Shown here piece after piece: positions 41,671-50,359 of a DNA stretch of 64,000 nt. Numbering within the stretch: position 1 is the first letter of the stretch; the number at the start of each line of letters is the position of its first letter. The translations under genes and the position numbers were made by a program. The stretch lies in NCBI GenBank assembly GCA_024403055.1, contig JAKSSO010000002.1, forward strand, positions 1-64,000. The letters run 5' to 3'. A model generated the notes under the pieces. The model was given only the letters and a program-made list of their open reading frames with translations. It ran no database searches and was not told the DNA's origin. The stretch is from Mogibacterium sp. Its GTDB lineage: Bacteria; Bacillota; Clostridia; Peptostreptococcales; Anaerovoracaceae.

Positions 41671-41700
41671 GGAACTCGGGAAAAACGGGTTCCTTTTTTT
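41671..41700 (+). terminator. leader attenuator upstream of hadI
   Basis: GGAACTCG (41671-41678) and CGGGTTCC (41686-41693) form an 8-bp stem (one G-U) followed by seven Ts. It lies between the promoter at 41522 and the hadI start at 41715, so transcripts must read through it. The ~150-base leader also contains AACCGGTT. No known riboswitch or T-box core is seen. Confidence 0.7.
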
Positions 41701-41714
41701 ATAGGTCAGGGAAA

Positions 41715-42488
41715 ATGTACACACTGGGAATTGATATCGGATCAACTACATCAAAATGCGCACTGATGAAAGATGGCAAGGAGATAGTTGCCACTTCTCT
41801 TAGGGTAGGCGGAATGGGTACAGACGGCCCTGAGGCAGCAATCACAGATATCTGGGCCAGAACATATCTGACCAGAAGTGATGTTGATAAAGTGATCGTT
41901 ACAGGATACGGAAGAAAGAACTATGAGGGTGCAGACGGAGAGGTAAGTGAACTGACTTGCCACGCTTTTGGTGGCAATTACGTCTACGGAAACGAACTCA
42001 GAACAATAATAGACATCGGTGGACAGGACGCCAAGGTCATATGTATGAATGATCAAGGCAGAATGTCCAATTTTATTATGAACGATAAGTGCGCAGCAGG
42101 AACAGGTCGTTTTCTCGAAGTAATGGCTAACATACTGAAGATGGACATCAACAATCTCTCGGATTGTGCGATGCAGTCCACGTCGCCGGCTTCGATCTCG
42201 AGCACCTGCACTGTTTTTGCAGAATCCGAAGTCATCAGCCAGCTTGCAAACGGCGTGAAGAGACCTGATCTGGTTGCAGGTATATGCGAAAGTGTAGCGA
42301 CAAGAGTCGGCGCACTCGTAAGACGTGTTCAGGTCAAAGAGAAGGTCTGCATGTCGGGCGGAGTCGCAGCCAATGAGTATCTGCGCAAGGTCCTTGGAGA
42401 CAAGCTCGGAGTCACTATTGAATATGATCCTCTGGCTCAATACTTCGGCGCAATTGGTGCGGCGATATATGCATACAACAAGAAATAA
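41715..42488 (+). CDS. hadI: 2-hydroxyacyl-CoA dehydratase activator
   Basis: 257 residues of the ASKHA ATPase family. The nucleotide start LGIDIGSTTSKCAL, the bridging [4Fe-4S] cysteine in NDKCAAGTGRF, and the late CMSGGVAANEYLR are diagnostic for archerases. It uses ATP to shoot a low-potential electron into the dehydratase and start the radical reaction. The start at 41715 follows the family; the frame is open back to 41631 across the attenuator, which is unlikely to be translated as part of it. The ribosome site is weak (CAGGGAAA). Confidence 0.93.
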   Translation: MYTLGIDIGSTTSKCALMKDGKEIVATSLRVGGMGTDGPEAAITDIWARTYLTRSDVDKVIVTGYGRKNYEGADGEVSELTCHAFGGNYVYGNELRTIIDIGGQDAKVICMNDQGRMSNFIMNDKCAAGTGRFLEVMANILKMDINNLSDCAMQSTSPASISSTCTVFAESEVISQLANGVKRPDLVAGICESVATRVGALVRRVQVKEKVCMSGGVAANEYLRKVLGDKLGVTIEYDPLAQYFGAIGAAIYAYNKK

Positions 42489-42510
42489 AAATCAACAAGG
42501 AGGAAATGTA

Positions 42511-43737
42511 ATGGCAGAAGAAGTTAAAAAGGCGCCACGTCCGGTGGACCCGAATTCGGCCAAGTACAAGCTCGGCAAGATCGCAGGCGATGCTTACGTG
42601 AATGCGATCGAGGCCAAGAAGCAGGGCAAACCTGTTGCATGGGTTTCCAGCAACTTCCCTGTAGAAATTCCTGAAACTCTCGGTATCGCGACTGTATACC
42701 CTGAGAACCAGGCAGCAGGAATCGCTGCAAGAGGTGCAGGCGAAAGAATGTGTGATGTTGCAGAAGCAGAAGGATATTCAAACGATATCTGCGCTTATGC
42801 AAGAGTCAGCCTGGCATATGCCAAGCTGAAGGAGTGCCCTGAACAGGATGTGGCAATGCCGGATGTACTGCTGTGCTGCAACAATATCTGCAACTGCATG
42901 ATCAAGTGGTACGAGAACCTGGCACAGGAACTCAACATCCCGATGATCATTCTGGATATTCCTTTCAACCCTGACTATGAAGTAAGCCAGGCATTCATCG
43001 ACTACGTTGGAGCTCAGTTCTGGGATGCTGTTCATCAGCTCGAGGAGATCTTCAACATCAAGTGGGATGACAAGAAATTTGAAGAGGTTACAGGCTTCAG
43101 CTGCAGATCCAGCAAGGCATGGCTCGCAGCAACAGGTGAGGCACACTGGACTCCATCACCATTCAACGGATTCGACCTGCTCAACCATATGGCAGTAATG
43201 GTTACAGCCCGCGGTAAGGCAGAGGCTGCTGAGGCAATGGAAACACTGCTCAAGGAGTATAAGGAAAACCACGAGAAGGGCGTAAGCACATTCCGTGAGG
43301 AAGAGAAGTACAGGATCATGTTCGAGGGTATCGCATGCTGGCCATATCTGAGAGCAACATCCAAGGGACTCAAGAGCCGCGGCATCAACATGGTAACAAC
43401 TATCTATGCGGATGCATTCGGATTCGACTACAGCAGCTTTGACGAGATGATCGCAGCATACTGCAGCGTACCTAATGCGATCAATCTGGAGAAGGCAAGA
43501 GACAAGAGAGTTAAGCTCTGCAAGGACGATAATGTAGAAGGACTTCTGGTTCACACCAACCGTTCATGCAAGCTCTGGAGCGGATTCATGCCTGAGATGA
43601 GCCGTCAGATCGGCGAGGCATGCGGAATTCCTGTAGCAAGCTTCGACGGCGACCAGGCAGATCCAAGGAATTTCTCCGAGGCTCAGTACGACACAAGAGT
43701 TCAGGGCCTGATGGAGATCATGGAATCAAACAAGTAA
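42511..43737 (+). CDS. hadB: (R)-2-hydroxyacyl-CoA dehydratase, alpha/HadB-type subunit
   Basis: 408 residues from the ATG at 42511, preceded by AAGGAGG. HGD-D family: the N-terminal substrate region with PVAWVSSNFPVEIPE, cysteines around LLCCNNICNCM for the [4Fe-4S] cluster, and the late GLLVHTNRSCKLW. With HadC it removes water from (R)-2-hydroxyacyl-CoA in amino-acid reduction. It starts 22 bases after hadI; hadC starts 12 bases after it. Substrate (leucine-derived, phenylalanine-derived or other) cannot be decided from the sequence alone. Confidence 0.92.
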   Translation: MAEEVKKAPRPVDPNSAKYKLGKIAGDAYVNAIEAKKQGKPVAWVSSNFPVEIPETLGIATVYPENQAAGIAARGAGERMCDVAEAEGYSNDICAYARVSLAYAKLKECPEQDVAMPDVLLCCNNICNCMIKWYENLAQELNIPMIILDIPFNPDYEVSQAFIDYVGAQFWDAVHQLEEIFNIKWDDKKFEEVTGFSCRSSKAWLAATGEAHWTPSPFNGFDLLNHMAVMVTARGKAEAAEAMETLLKEYKENHEKGVSTFREEEKYRIMFEGIACWPYLRATSKGLKSRGINMVTTIYADAFGFDYSSFDEMIAAYCSVPNAINLEKARDKRVKLCKDDNVEGLLVHTNRSCKLWSGFMPEMSRQIGEACGIPVASFDGDQADPRNFSEAQYDTRVQGLMEIMESNK

Positions 43738-43749
43738 GGAGGAGCAGCA

Positions 43750-44865
43750 ATGACAAGTGAGATCATGAAAACTTTCCACGAGGTTGCAGCTGATCCTCGT
43801 GCACAGATGGACAAATACATCGCAGAAGGCAAGAAGATAGTTCTGACTGCACCTGTTTACACACCTGAAGAGATCATCCATTCCATGGGATTCGTACCTA
43901 TGGGTGCATGGGGTGCTGACACAGAACTCGACAGAGCCAAGGAATACTGCCCTGCATTCCTCTGCTCGATCGTTCAGTCGATCCTTGAGCTGGGTATCAC
44001 AGGAAAATACAACGGTGCAAGTGCTATCGTTATTCCTTCACTCTGCGACACACTGAAGACTCTGGGCGAGAACTGGAAATATGCAGTAAAGAATATTCCG
44101 TTCATCGCTATGACGTATCCACAGAACAGAAAGCCTGATTTCGGCATTAAGTTCACAAGAGCAGGATATGAGAGAGTTATCAGAGACCTTGAGGCAGCAG
44201 GCGGCAAGTTTGACAACGCTTCACTCGCAGCTTCCAACAAGATCTACAACGAGCACAATGCAGCAATGAGAAAGCTGGACGAAGTTCTGGCAGCTCATCC
44301 TGAAGTAAGTGCCGCTGAGAGAAGCGACGTTTTCAAGAGCGCATTCTTCATGCTCAAGGAAGAGCACACTGCTCTCGTTAACAAACTGATCGAAGAACTC
44401 GAAGGCAGCGACGCAGTAACAGGCAAGACACCTGTACTGGTATCCGGAATCCTGACTGACGCACCTGCACTGAATGAGATCTTTGATGAACTCAGATTCC
44501 ACATCGTTGCTGACGATGTTGCAGCTCAGTCAAGACAGTATCGCACAGACGTGCCTGCAGGCGACGATGCACTGACAGCTCTGGCAGAGAAGTTTGCAGC
44601 AATGGATAACTGCAGCGTACTATACAATCAGGAAAAGCCTAGAGTTGACTGGATCGTTGAGACAGCCAAGGCAAGAGAGGCAAAGGGCGTGGTTATCGTA
44701 ATGACCAAGTTCTGTGATCCTGAAGAGTTTGACTATGTAATGATCAAGAAGGCCTGCGAGAAGGCGGGAATTCCTGTAACACAGGTAGAAATAGACAGAC
44801 AGATGACACACTTCGAGCAGGTTAGAACCAACCTTGAGACATTCAAAGACCTGCTGTCAATGTAA
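43750..44865 (+). CDS. hadC: (R)-2-hydroxyacyl-CoA dehydratase, beta/HadC-type subunit
   Basis: 371 residues, typical of the smaller dehydratase subunit. TAPVYTPEEIIHSMGFVPMG, the cluster region with EYCPAFLCSIVQS and IPSLCDTLKTLG, and the C-terminal MTKFCDPEEFDYVMIKKA with IPVTQVEIDRQM match HgdB/HadC/FldC proteins. AAGGAGGAG lies 7 bases before the ATG. Forms the heterodimer with HadB and carries its own [4Fe-4S] cluster. Confidence 0.92.
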   Translation: MTSEIMKTFHEVAADPRAQMDKYIAEGKKIVLTAPVYTPEEIIHSMGFVPMGAWGADTELDRAKEYCPAFLCSIVQSILELGITGKYNGASAIVIPSLCDTLKTLGENWKYAVKNIPFIAMTYPQNRKPDFGIKFTRAGYERVIRDLEAAGGKFDNASLAASNKIYNEHNAAMRKLDEVLAAHPEVSAAERSDVFKSAFFMLKEEHTALVNKLIEELEGSDAVTGKTPVLVSGILTDAPALNEIFDELRFHIVADDVAAQSRQYRTDVPAGDDALTALAEKFAAMDNCSVLYNQEKPRVDWIVETAKAREAKGVVIVMTKFCDPEEFDYVMIKKACEKAGIPVTQVEIDRQMTHFEQVRTNLETFKDLLSM

Positions 44866-44879
44866 TATAGGAGGAAAAA

Positions 44880-46121
44880 ATGAGCGAAAAAACATTACCT
44901 TTAAAGGGAGTCAAGGTTGTAGAGCTTTCTACTTTCATTGCTGCTCCTTGTACTGCAAGAGTTCTTGCTGACCTCGGTGCTGACGTAATCAAGGTCGAGG
45001 CTCCTAACATGGACCCACTGAGATTTACAGCAGTAAATGAAGGAAGACCTCTTACTCATTTCGAGAACACTTCTTTTGACCTCGAGAACGCAGGCAAGAG
45101 AGGAATCATGCTGAACACCAAGACACAGGAAGGTCATGACGTTCTTGACAAGCTGATCTCCGAGGCTGATGTATTCATCACCAACATGAGACAGAGCCCG
45201 CTTAAGAGAATGGGATTTGATTATGAGACACTCCATGCTAAGTATCCTTCACTCGTATTCGGATATATTTCAGGATACGGCGAGATCGGTCCTGACAAGG
45301 ATCTGCCTGGATTCGATTTCACAGCATTCTATGCTCGCGGCGGAGTACTCGGACCACTCAGAGACAGTGATTCCGCTCCAATGCTGACAGTTCAGGGATT
45401 CGGCGATCACCAGGTATCAATGAACCTGGCTGCAGGAGTTCTTGCTGCACTGTTCAGAGCAAAGATGACAGGCGAAGGAGACAAGGTCGTTGTATCACTG
45501 TTCCACAGTGCTGTATGGGATATCTCCCTGATGCTCCAGGCTTCGCAGTACGGCGCAGAGTCAACTCAGTTCCCAATGAAGAGATCCACTCTGGCTAATC
45601 CGCTGGTAGTATGCCACAAGACTAAGGACGGAAGATGGTTCCAGATGGCTATGCCACAGTATGACAGACATTATCCTATCTTCGTAAAGGCTGTAGGACA
45701 TGAGGAACTCGTAGATGATCCTAGATTCTACCCACAGGCTGCACTTCAGGCTAACAAGCAGGAGTTCTATGACTTCCTGGTTGAGCTGATCGGATCCAAG
45801 ACATGCGAAGAGTGGTGCAAGATCTTCGACGAGAACGACCTGCCATACGCAGTTGCTCAGAACTGGGACGAGCTGCTTGAGGATAAGCAGGCATGGGCTT
45901 CCAACATCTTCTATGAGATGGAATACGAGAATGGTAACAAGAGAACTCTCGTAAGACCTCCAATGATGTTCGAGGAGATCGGACTCCCTGAGTACAAGAG
46001 AGGACCGCTTCCTGGAGAGCACACTGAGGAAGTTCTGAAAGAGTACGGATATACTGATGAACAGATCGCTGCTATTGTTGAGGCCGGTGGTGCTGTAATG
46101 ATGCCGGCTGATCTTAAATAA
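44880..46121 (+). CDS. hadA: family III CoA transferase (HadA/FldA-type)
   Basis: 413 residues of the CaiB/BaiF class. LSTFIAAPCTARVLADLGAD at the N-terminus and GKRGIMLNTK, then FITNMRQSPLKRMG and YGEIGPDKDLPGFD carry the active-site aspartate region. It moves CoA to (R)-2-hydroxy acids from the product acyl-CoA (or the enoyl-CoA), so that no ATP is spent per turn. Position directly after the dehydratase genes with an AGGAGG site supports this role. Start-up CoA would be provided by the ligase at 50360. Confidence 0.92.
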   Translation: MSEKTLPLKGVKVVELSTFIAAPCTARVLADLGADVIKVEAPNMDPLRFTAVNEGRPLTHFENTSFDLENAGKRGIMLNTKTQEGHDVLDKLISEADVFITNMRQSPLKRMGFDYETLHAKYPSLVFGYISGYGEIGPDKDLPGFDFTAFYARGGVLGPLRDSDSAPMLTVQGFGDHQVSMNLAAGVLAALFRAKMTGEGDKVVVSLFHSAVWDISLMLQASQYGAESTQFPMKRSTLANPLVVCHKTKDGRWFQMAMPQYDRHYPIFVKAVGHEELVDDPRFYPQAALQANKQEFYDFLVELIGSKTCEEWCKIFDENDLPYAVAQNWDELLEDKQAWASNIFYEMEYENGNKRTLVRPPMMFEEIGLPEYKRGPLPGEHTEEVLKEYGYTDEQIAAIVEAGGAVMMPADLK

Positions 46122-46158
46122 AACAATAAAAGAAAGAAGTTATCAAAGGAGAAAAGAC

Positions 46159-47160
46159 ATGAAAATTGCTGCATATGAAGTAAGACCTGATGAAGTTCCT
46201 GTAATTGAAGGACTTTGCAAAAAGTACGGAATCGAGCTCGTAAGCACAGGAGCAAATCTGGATGCTACTACTGTAGGAATGGCTGAAGGAGCTGACGGAG
46301 TTACTACTCTCGGACAGTCCACTTACAGCAACGAGGTTCTTGACACACTTAAGGGATATGGAGTACAGGTCCTGGCTTCAAGATGTGTAGGTTACAACCA
46401 CATGAACGTTGAGTATGCTCGCAAGCTTGGATTCAAGCTGTGCAACGGAGCATATGCACCTAACGGAGTTGCAGAGTACACAGTAATGTCCATTCTGATC
46501 TCGATCAGAAAGTTCAAGAAGGCTCTGTACAACACAGATGATAACGACTTCACACTCAAGGGCAAGATGGGAAGAGAGCTCCGCACAATGACTGTTGGTG
46601 TCATGGGCACCGGCAAGATCGGATTCACAGTTTGCAAGCTCCTCTCAAGCTTCGGATGCAGGATCCTGGCATATGATGTATACCAGAACGATGCTGTTAA
46701 GGAATACGCTGAGTATGTTGACCTTGACACTCTCTATGCTGAGTCCGACGTTATCACAATTCACACACCGCTTCTGCCAAGCACAACAGGCATGATCAAC
46801 AAGGAAGCTTTGTCCAAGATGAAGGACGGCGTTATACTTATCGACAATGCTCGTGGCGAACTCGTTGATATCGATGCGATCATCGAGGGAATGGAAACTG
46901 AGAAGATCGGTGCGATGTACATGGACGCTTTCCCTGGCGAAACAGGAATTATCCACGTACCACACAACGAAGATATTGTTAAGACTGAGGGAATGCCTTG
47001 GTTCAAACTGAAATATCTGCGTTCATTCGTTAACTTTGTTCATACTCCGCATATGGCATTCTTCACAGAAGAAGCTGCTGAACAGATGGCTGAGTGCGGC
47101 GTTAACAGTATCTACGAGGTTCTGACTGAAGGTAAGTCAAGCCACGAGATTCCACAATAA
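46159..47160 (+). CDS. ldhA: (R)-2-hydroxyacid dehydrogenase (D-lactate dehydrogenase family)
   Basis: 333 residues. NAD-binding VGVMGTGKIGFTV near residue 150 and the catalytic arginine in NARGELVD, glutamate in DAFPGETG region and histidine in HTPHMAFFT are present. In this operon it should reduce the 2-oxo acid formed by transamination to the (R)-2-hydroxy acid with NADH, as LdhA/FldH do in C. difficile and C. sporogenes. AAAGGAG precedes the ATG, 37 bases after hadA. Confidence 0.9.
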   Translation: MKIAAYEVRPDEVPVIEGLCKKYGIELVSTGANLDATTVGMAEGADGVTTLGQSTYSNEVLDTLKGYGVQVLASRCVGYNHMNVEYARKLGFKLCNGAYAPNGVAEYTVMSILISIRKFKKALYNTDDNDFTLKGKMGRELRTMTVGVMGTGKIGFTVCKLLSSFGCRILAYDVYQNDAVKEYAEYVDLDTLYAESDVITIHTPLLPSTTGMINKEALSKMKDGVILIDNARGELVDIDAIIEGMETEKIGAMYMDAFPGETGIIHVPHNEDIVKTEGMPWFKLKYLRSFVNFVHTPHMAFFTEEAAEQMAECGVNSIYEVLTEGKSSHEIPQ

Positions 47161-47175
47161 ACAAGGAGGAAATAT

Positions 47176-48318
47176 ATGATTCTTGATCAGAAACATGCTC
47201 TGCAGCAGAAACTCTTCCGCGAATTCGCTGAGACAGAGTTCACTAAGGAACTGCAGGACGAACTGGATGAAACAGGGGAATTTAACTGGGACATCCATAA
47301 CAAGATGGCTAAGTACGGATTCATGGGAGTTAAGATCCCTGCTGAGTACGGTGGTGGCGGCGCAGACAGCCTCACTTACTGCCTGATGGTAGAGGAACTG
47401 GCAAGACAGGACGCAGTTCTTTCGATCTATGCTAATACATCCAACTCACTGGGCGGCGGCCCTATCATGCTTGCAGGTACTAAGGAGCAGAAGGCAGAGT
47501 TCCTTCCTCCAGTAGCAAGAGGCGAGAAGATCATGGTATTCGGACTGACTGAGCCTGGCGCAGGTTCAGATGCAGGCGGAACTAACACAACAGCTGTTGC
47601 TGACGGCGATGACTTCATCCTGAACGGACGTAAGTGCTTCATCTCCGGAGCTCCTATGGCAGACTGGATCGTTGTTTTCGCAAAGACAGACCTTTCAGCT
47701 AAGGGTTCACGCGGAATTTCAATGTTCATCGTTGACATGGACAGCGAAGGCGTATCACTCGGAGCACCTGAGAAGAAGATGGGTATCAACGGATATCCTA
47801 CATGCGACGTAGTATTCGAAGACGTAAGAGTACCTAAGGAAAGACTTCTGGGACCTCTCCACAAGGGTTTCCAGTATGCCATGAAGACTCTGGACGGAGG
47901 AAGACTGGGTGTTGCAGCTATGTCAACAGGTGTTGCACAGTCTGCTCTGGATGAGGCTGTTAAGTACTCCAAGGAAAGAAAGCAGTTCGGACGTAAGATC
48001 GCTGATTTCCAGGGTGTAAGCTTTATGCTCGCTGAGATGGCTGCTGACGTAGAGGCTGCAAGACAGCTGGTATGGCACGCAGCTATGCTCAAGGATGCAG
48101 GTGATCCGGAAGCAAGCAAGGCATGCTCAATTGCTAAGTTCTTCGCAGCAGAGGCTGCAAACAGATGCGCATACAAGGCAGTACAGATCCACGGCGGATA
48201 CGGATACATCAGAGAGTACAAGGTAGAGAGAATCTACAGAGACGCTCGTATCATGAGTATCTTCGAGGGAACAAGCCAGATCCAGGAAGTTGTTATTTCC
48301 AGCGCATTGCTTAAGTAG
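47176..48318 (+). CDS. acdB: acyl-CoA dehydrogenase (enoyl-CoA reductase)
   Basis: 380 residues, standard for flavin acyl-CoA dehydrogenases. Signatures GLTEPGAGSDAGGTNT near residue 125 and the C-terminal QIHGGYGYIREYKVERIYRD are intact; the catalytic-base glutamate is expected in IFEGTSQI. With EtfBA it reduces the 2-enoyl-CoA to acyl-CoA, possibly by bifurcation with ferredoxin. The gene lies 15 bases after ldhA with AAGGAGG. Confidence 0.92.
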   Translation: MILDQKHALQQKLFREFAETEFTKELQDELDETGEFNWDIHNKMAKYGFMGVKIPAEYGGGGADSLTYCLMVEELARQDAVLSIYANTSNSLGGGPIMLAGTKEQKAEFLPPVARGEKIMVFGLTEPGAGSDAGGTNTTAVADGDDFILNGRKCFISGAPMADWIVVFAKTDLSAKGSRGISMFIVDMDSEGVSLGAPEKKMGINGYPTCDVVFEDVRVPKERLLGPLHKGFQYAMKTLDGGRLGVAAMSTGVAQSALDEAVKYSKERKQFGRKIADFQGVSFMLAEMAADVEAARQLVWHAAMLKDAGDPEASKACSIAKFFAAEAANRCAYKAVQIHGGYGYIREYKVERIYRDARIMSIFEGTSQIQEVVISSALLK

Positions 48319-48335
48319 AAAGGGGGAAAAGGAAT

Positions 48336-49136
48336 ATGAAAATTTTAGTTACAGTAAAGCAGGTTCCTGATACCTCCGGCAAGGTTGCTGTTAAGGCAGA
48401 CGGAACACTGGATAGAGCTTCAATGCAGACTATCATCAATCCTGATGACCTGAATGCTATCGAAGCTGCACTCTCACTCAAGGATGAGTATGGCTACAAG
48501 GTAGTAGCCTTCACAATGGGACCTCCTCCTGCAGCAGGAATGCTCAGAGAGCTCATGGCTATGGGCGTTGATGAGACAGTTCTGATTTCTGCAAGAGAAT
48601 TCGGCGGTTCCGATACATATGCTACTTCTCAGATCATTGCAGCTGCAATCGATACTTACGGAATTGACGATGAGGATATCATCATTGCAGGACGTCAGGC
48701 TATCGATGGAGATACTGCACAGGTTGGACCACAGATCGCTGAGAAGCTTCACCTTCCACAGGTTACATATGCAGGTAAGATCGTTAAGGACGGAAACACT
48801 CTTACTATCAACAGAATGCTTGAGGACGGATACATGGTTGTCAAGGTTCAGACACCTTGCATGATCACTTGCATCAAGGAACTCAATACTCCAAGATATA
48901 TGACAGTTAGAGGAACTGAGGAGTGCTGGGACATGCCGCTCAAGGTTATGGACTATGAAGCTCTCAAGGACCACGAACTTATCGATGCAACTACTATCGG
49001 TCTCAAGGGATCCCCAACTAACATCTACAAGTCATTCACTCCTCCACAGAAGGGTGTTGGCATGATGCTTGAGGGATCAGGCAAAGAGACAACTGACGAG
49101 CTTGTTGGTATTCTGACAAGCAAACACATCATTTAA
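48336..49136 (+). CDS. etfB: electron transfer flavoprotein beta subunit
   Basis: 266 residues. KILVTVKQVPDTSGKVAVK at the start and the central IIAGRQAIDGDTAQVGPQIAE match EtfB of bifurcating Etf pairs, in which this subunit binds the bifurcating FAD. AAGGGGG precedes the ATG, 17 bases after acdB. Works with EtfA and AcdB at the cytosolic face. Confidence 0.93.
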   Translation: MKILVTVKQVPDTSGKVAVKADGTLDRASMQTIINPDDLNAIEAALSLKDEYGYKVVAFTMGPPPAAGMLRELMAMGVDETVLISAREFGGSDTYATSQIIAAAIDTYGIDDEDIIIAGRQAIDGDTAQVGPQIAEKLHLPQVTYAGKIVKDGNTLTINRMLEDGYMVVKVQTPCMITCIKELNTPRYMTVRGTEECWDMPLKVMDYEALKDHELIDATTIGLKGSPTNIYKSFTPPQKGVGMMLEGSGKETTDELVGILTSKHII

Positions 49137-49150
49137 GGGAGGTATTGAAA

Positions 49151-50266
49151 ATGGCTTATAATAGTGCTGATATTGCTGCCTTCAAGAATGTATGGGTTTT
49201 CTGTGAGCAGCGTCAAGGCAAAATGATGCCTACAACTTTTGAACTTATTTCCGAGGGCCGTAAGCTTGCTGATGAACTGGGATGTGAACTTCACGGAATC
49301 CTGCTCGGCGAGGATATGGACGGAATCGCTAAGGAACTGGGCGGATACGGTGCAGATAAGGTACTCGTATGTGACAGCCCTCTCCTCAAGAACTACACAA
49401 CTGACGGATACACTAAGGTTATCGCTGATATGGTTCAGGAATACAAGCCTGAGATCATGATCTTCGGAGCTTCCAACATCGGAAGAGACCTTGCTCCTCG
49501 TTGTGCAGCAAGACTTCACACAGGACTTTGTGCAGACTGCACACACCTGGATGTAGACCTCAACGGATACATCAACTTCCTGCGTGACGGATCATCACTC
49601 GACGTTGACAACACAAACTTCGAGACTAAGATGTTTGACGTAAACACTAACCTCAAGATGACAAGACCTGCTTTCGGCGGACACCTGATGGCAACTATCG
49701 TTTGCCCAAGATTCAGACCTGCCATGGCAACAGTTCGTCCGGGCGTAATGCAGAAGAGAGCTTTCGACGAAGCTAAGGCTGCTGCATGTGAACTCGTTCA
49801 TCCTGAGTTCGAGCTTGAGGCATCTGACATCCACACTGAGGTTGTTGAGATCGTTAAGGCTGCTAAGAAGATGGTAGACCTGATCGGTGCTGACTTCATC
49901 GTTTCTGTTGGCCGTGGTATTGCCAAGGACGTTGAAGGCGGAATCAAGATCGCTGAGGAAATCGCTGAAGAGCTCGGCGGCGTTGTTGGATCATCCCGTG
50001 CCGTTGTAGATGCAGGCTGGATCTCAGCTGACCACCAGGTAGGACAGACAGGAAAGACTGTACATCCTAAGGTTTACATCGCACTCGGTATCTCCGGAGC
50101 TATCCAGCACAAGGCCGGAATGCAGGAGTCAGAGTGCATCATCGCAGTTAACAAGAACGACGCAGCTCCTATTTTCGAGATCGCTGACTACGGTATCGTA
50201 GGCGACCTCTTCAAGGTAGGACCACTGCTGCTCGAGTCTATCAGAGCTGCAAAGGCAGAAGCATAA
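49151..50266 (+). CDS. etfA: electron transfer flavoprotein alpha subunit
   Basis: 371 residues from the ATG at 49151 (GGGAGGT upstream). The C-terminal FAD-binding signature is clear: VVGSSRAVVDAGWISADHQVGQTGKTVHP is represented by the motifs SSRAVVDAGW and QVGQTGKTV, then YIALGISGAIQH. The N-terminal domain holds GRDLAPRCAARL and TGLCADCTHLD. There is no N-terminal ferredoxin-like cysteine cluster, unlike the long EtfA of some anaerobes. It ends the tightly spaced part of the operon; a long hairpin follows. Confidence 0.93.
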   Translation: MAYNSADIAAFKNVWVFCEQRQGKMMPTTFELISEGRKLADELGCELHGILLGEDMDGIAKELGGYGADKVLVCDSPLLKNYTTDGYTKVIADMVQEYKPEIMIFGASNIGRDLAPRCAARLHTGLCADCTHLDVDLNGYINFLRDGSSLDVDNTNFETKMFDVNTNLKMTRPAFGGHLMATIVCPRFRPAMATVRPGVMQKRAFDEAKAAACELVHPEFELEASDIHTEVVEIVKAAKKMVDLIGADFIVSVGRGIAKDVEGGIKIAEEIAEELGGVVGSSRAVVDAGWISADHQVGQTGKTVHPKVYIALGISGAIQHKAGMQESECIIAVNKNDAAPIFEIADYGIVGDLFKVGPLLLESIRAAKAEA

Positions 50267-50280
50267 TTAAGCTTTAAAAG

Positions 50281-50332
50281 CGGGTACCGCAGAATCGCGT
50301 GTGCTGACACATACGATCCTCCGCGGTACCCG
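50281..50332 (+). other. long intergenic hairpin between etfA and the ligase gene
   Basis: CGGGTACCGC (50281-50290) pairs perfectly with GCGGTACCCG (50323-50332); the inner part can pair further (GTGTG with CACAT around CTGA). No T run follows, so it is more likely an mRNA stabiliser or processing site than a terminator. It could set different levels for the etf and ligase parts of the transcript. Confidence 0.6.
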
Positions 50333-50359
50333 ATACCGATTGAACAGAGGAGTAGAATT

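Noticed and set aside
41557..41700. T-box or known amino-acid riboswitch in the had leader
   Set aside because: No T-box core (GGGTGG-type) and no recognisable aptamer; only the terminator hairpin and a short palindrome are visible.
41631..41714. Earlier ATG for hadI at 41631
   Set aside because: It would make the protein read through the attenuator hairpin and add 28 residues before the conserved MYTLGIDIG start; no ribosome site supports it.
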